From: Pyropia yezoensis
Lineage: Eukaryota; Rhodophyta; Bangiophyceae; Bangiales; Bangiaceae
Assembly: GCA_009829735.1 (NCBI GenBank)
Contig: CM020619.1
Location: 16,125,816 to 16,189,815 of the forward strand
Direction of reading: 5' to 3'
DNA: 64,000 bases
A program made the position numbers and the translations under genes. The notes below the pieces were generated by a model, which was not told the DNA's origin, made no database searches, and saw only the letters and a list, made by a program, of their open reading frames with translations. Positions 63,285-64,000 of this stretch are shown piece after piece. Position 1 is the first letter of the stretch. Each line of letters begins with the position of its first letter.

Positions 63285-64000
63285 ATGTCGGCTGACCGCA
63301 ACTACCGGCCGCGCAGCTCGGACGACGCCACGGGGGAGCGGCACGGGCGCCGCCCCCCCCGGCGGTCCTCTCGGTTGGCCGAGCAGGCTAAGCGCTCATC
63401 GGGGAGAGCGGAGGCGGATATCGCGCTCTTGACGGGTAGCGGAGCGGTCGGGTACCCGGCGGGGGTCCACGGGGGGGCTCCTGTCCCCCCGCCCATCATC
63501 GATTTGACCGATGACACGGCCACGGATCCTGTCGATGCCTCCCAGGGTGCAGCGGCCATCCCGGGGTCATCCACAGCCGCGACGGCGCCCGCCAACACTC
63601 TCAGCGCCGCGCTCGACAACCTCAGCACGGCGGCAACGACGCCCCATGGCTCGCGTGGCCAGGTTGTCTTTGTGATGGGCCGTGTACCACAGGCGGGCTC
63701 TATTCCACAGGGGGGGTCCGCGGCGGGGGTGGTGGCGGGTGCCCCCCCGTCTGGGCCGGTAATTAACGCCCCTGTGGCGCACGGGCCGTGGCCGGCACTT
63801 CCAGCGGGTCTGCGCGTGCCTGTGATGCACATCGATGTCTCGCTTCCGGGCATGTCCCCGGTGCCTGATGTGGGTACGGTGCGTGCGGTTTCTGTGGCGA
63901 CTGCCCCCCCGTCTGGGCCGGTGGCCAGCGTCCCTGTGGCGCGCGGGCCGTGGCCGGCCTTGCCAGCTGGTCTGCGCGTGCCCGTGATGCACGTCGATGT
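63285..64000 (+). CDS. N-terminal part of an unknown protein, runs off the window
   Basis: ATG 63285 (MSADRNYRPRSSDDATGERH) opens a frame with no stop to the window end (238 complete codons). A basic N-terminus (RRPPRRSSRLAEQAKRSS) looks like a nuclear signal. PPIIDLTDDTATD is a good match to a SUMO-interacting motif (hydrophobic core followed by acidic residues). From ~63740, GPWPALPAGLRVPVMHIDV is repeated at ~63900 with a 162-bp (54-codon) in-frame period. Balanced repeats and codon phase support real coding. It may be a cellular regulator or the N-terminus of a transposon Gag-like protein. No family recognised. Confidence 0.5.
   Translation, partial: MSADRNYRPRSSDDATGERHGRRPPRRSSRLAEQAKRSSGRAEADIALLTGSGAVGYPAGVHGGAPVPPPIIDLTDDTATDPVDASQGAAAIPGSSTAATAPANTLSAALDNLSTAATTPHGSRGQVVFVMGRVPQAGSIPQGGSAAGVVAGAPPSGPVINAPVAHGPWPALPAGLRVPVMHIDVSLPGMSPVPDVGTVRAVSVATAPPSGPVASVPVARGPWPALPAGLRVPVMHVD

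Overview
The window looks like nuclear DNA of a very GC-rich eukaryote. There are no bacterial operons or Shine-Dalgarno sites. Retrotransposon families typical of eukaryotic nuclei are present (a Ty3/gypsy chromovirus and a tyrosine-recombinase DIRS/PAT-type element), together with a PIF/Harbinger transposon, many minisatellites, and poly-C/poly-G tracts of 20-31 bp. The few cellular genes appear intronless, and one is a secreted PstS-type phosphate-binding protein. My best guess is a red alga of the Porphyra/Pyropia type. That is inference from composition and content, not proof.

Layout. 0-4.4 kb: the 3' part of an AIG1-like GTPase gene, a long GC-rich stretch with a ~50-bp minisatellite, a piece of an AGC-type kinase C-lobe, and a frameshifted UTP20-like gene. 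4.45-9.65 kb: a minus-strand PAT-like DIRS retrotransposon (gag, RT/RNase H/methyltransferase-like, tyrosine recombinase) with split direct repeats A1-ORFs-B1-A2-B2. 9.65-11.45 kb: a foldback element with two 714-bp inverted repeats around a 370-bp core, starting 3 bp from the DIRS end. 11.5-16.9 kb: a tandem duplication, the PstS-like gene, an EFG1-like gene, a nested hairpin and a minisatellite. 17.3-22.8 kb: a PIF/Harbinger transposase (in-frame TAG) facing its Myb/SANT-like partner (in-frame TAA upstream), with a ~59-bp minisatellite between them. 22.8-34.2 kb: AT-richer intergenic DNA, a broken kinase-like gene and CGG-rich repeats. 34.2-50.1 kb: chromovirus sequence. The part before the 500-N gap is the same locus as the part after it, so this looks like a false assembly duplication. 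The complete element (39296-50117) has gag, a pol with a terminal chromodomain, an array of stem-loops, and a long antisense ORF before the 3' LTR. 50.1-64 kb: an unrecognised ORF, a convergent pair of paralogous unknown genes, minisatellites, a gene with seven 29-residue repeats, and an open frame that runs off the window end.

Most frame breaks I could examine are single-base changes in homopolymers. The two assembled copies of the chromovirus differ by about ten such indels, while their gag proteins are identical. Several apparent pseudogenes here may therefore be intact genes with sequencing errors. The two strongest leads are the antisense ORF plus hairpin array inside the chromovirus, and the novel convergent paralogue pair at 53.9-56.2 kb.
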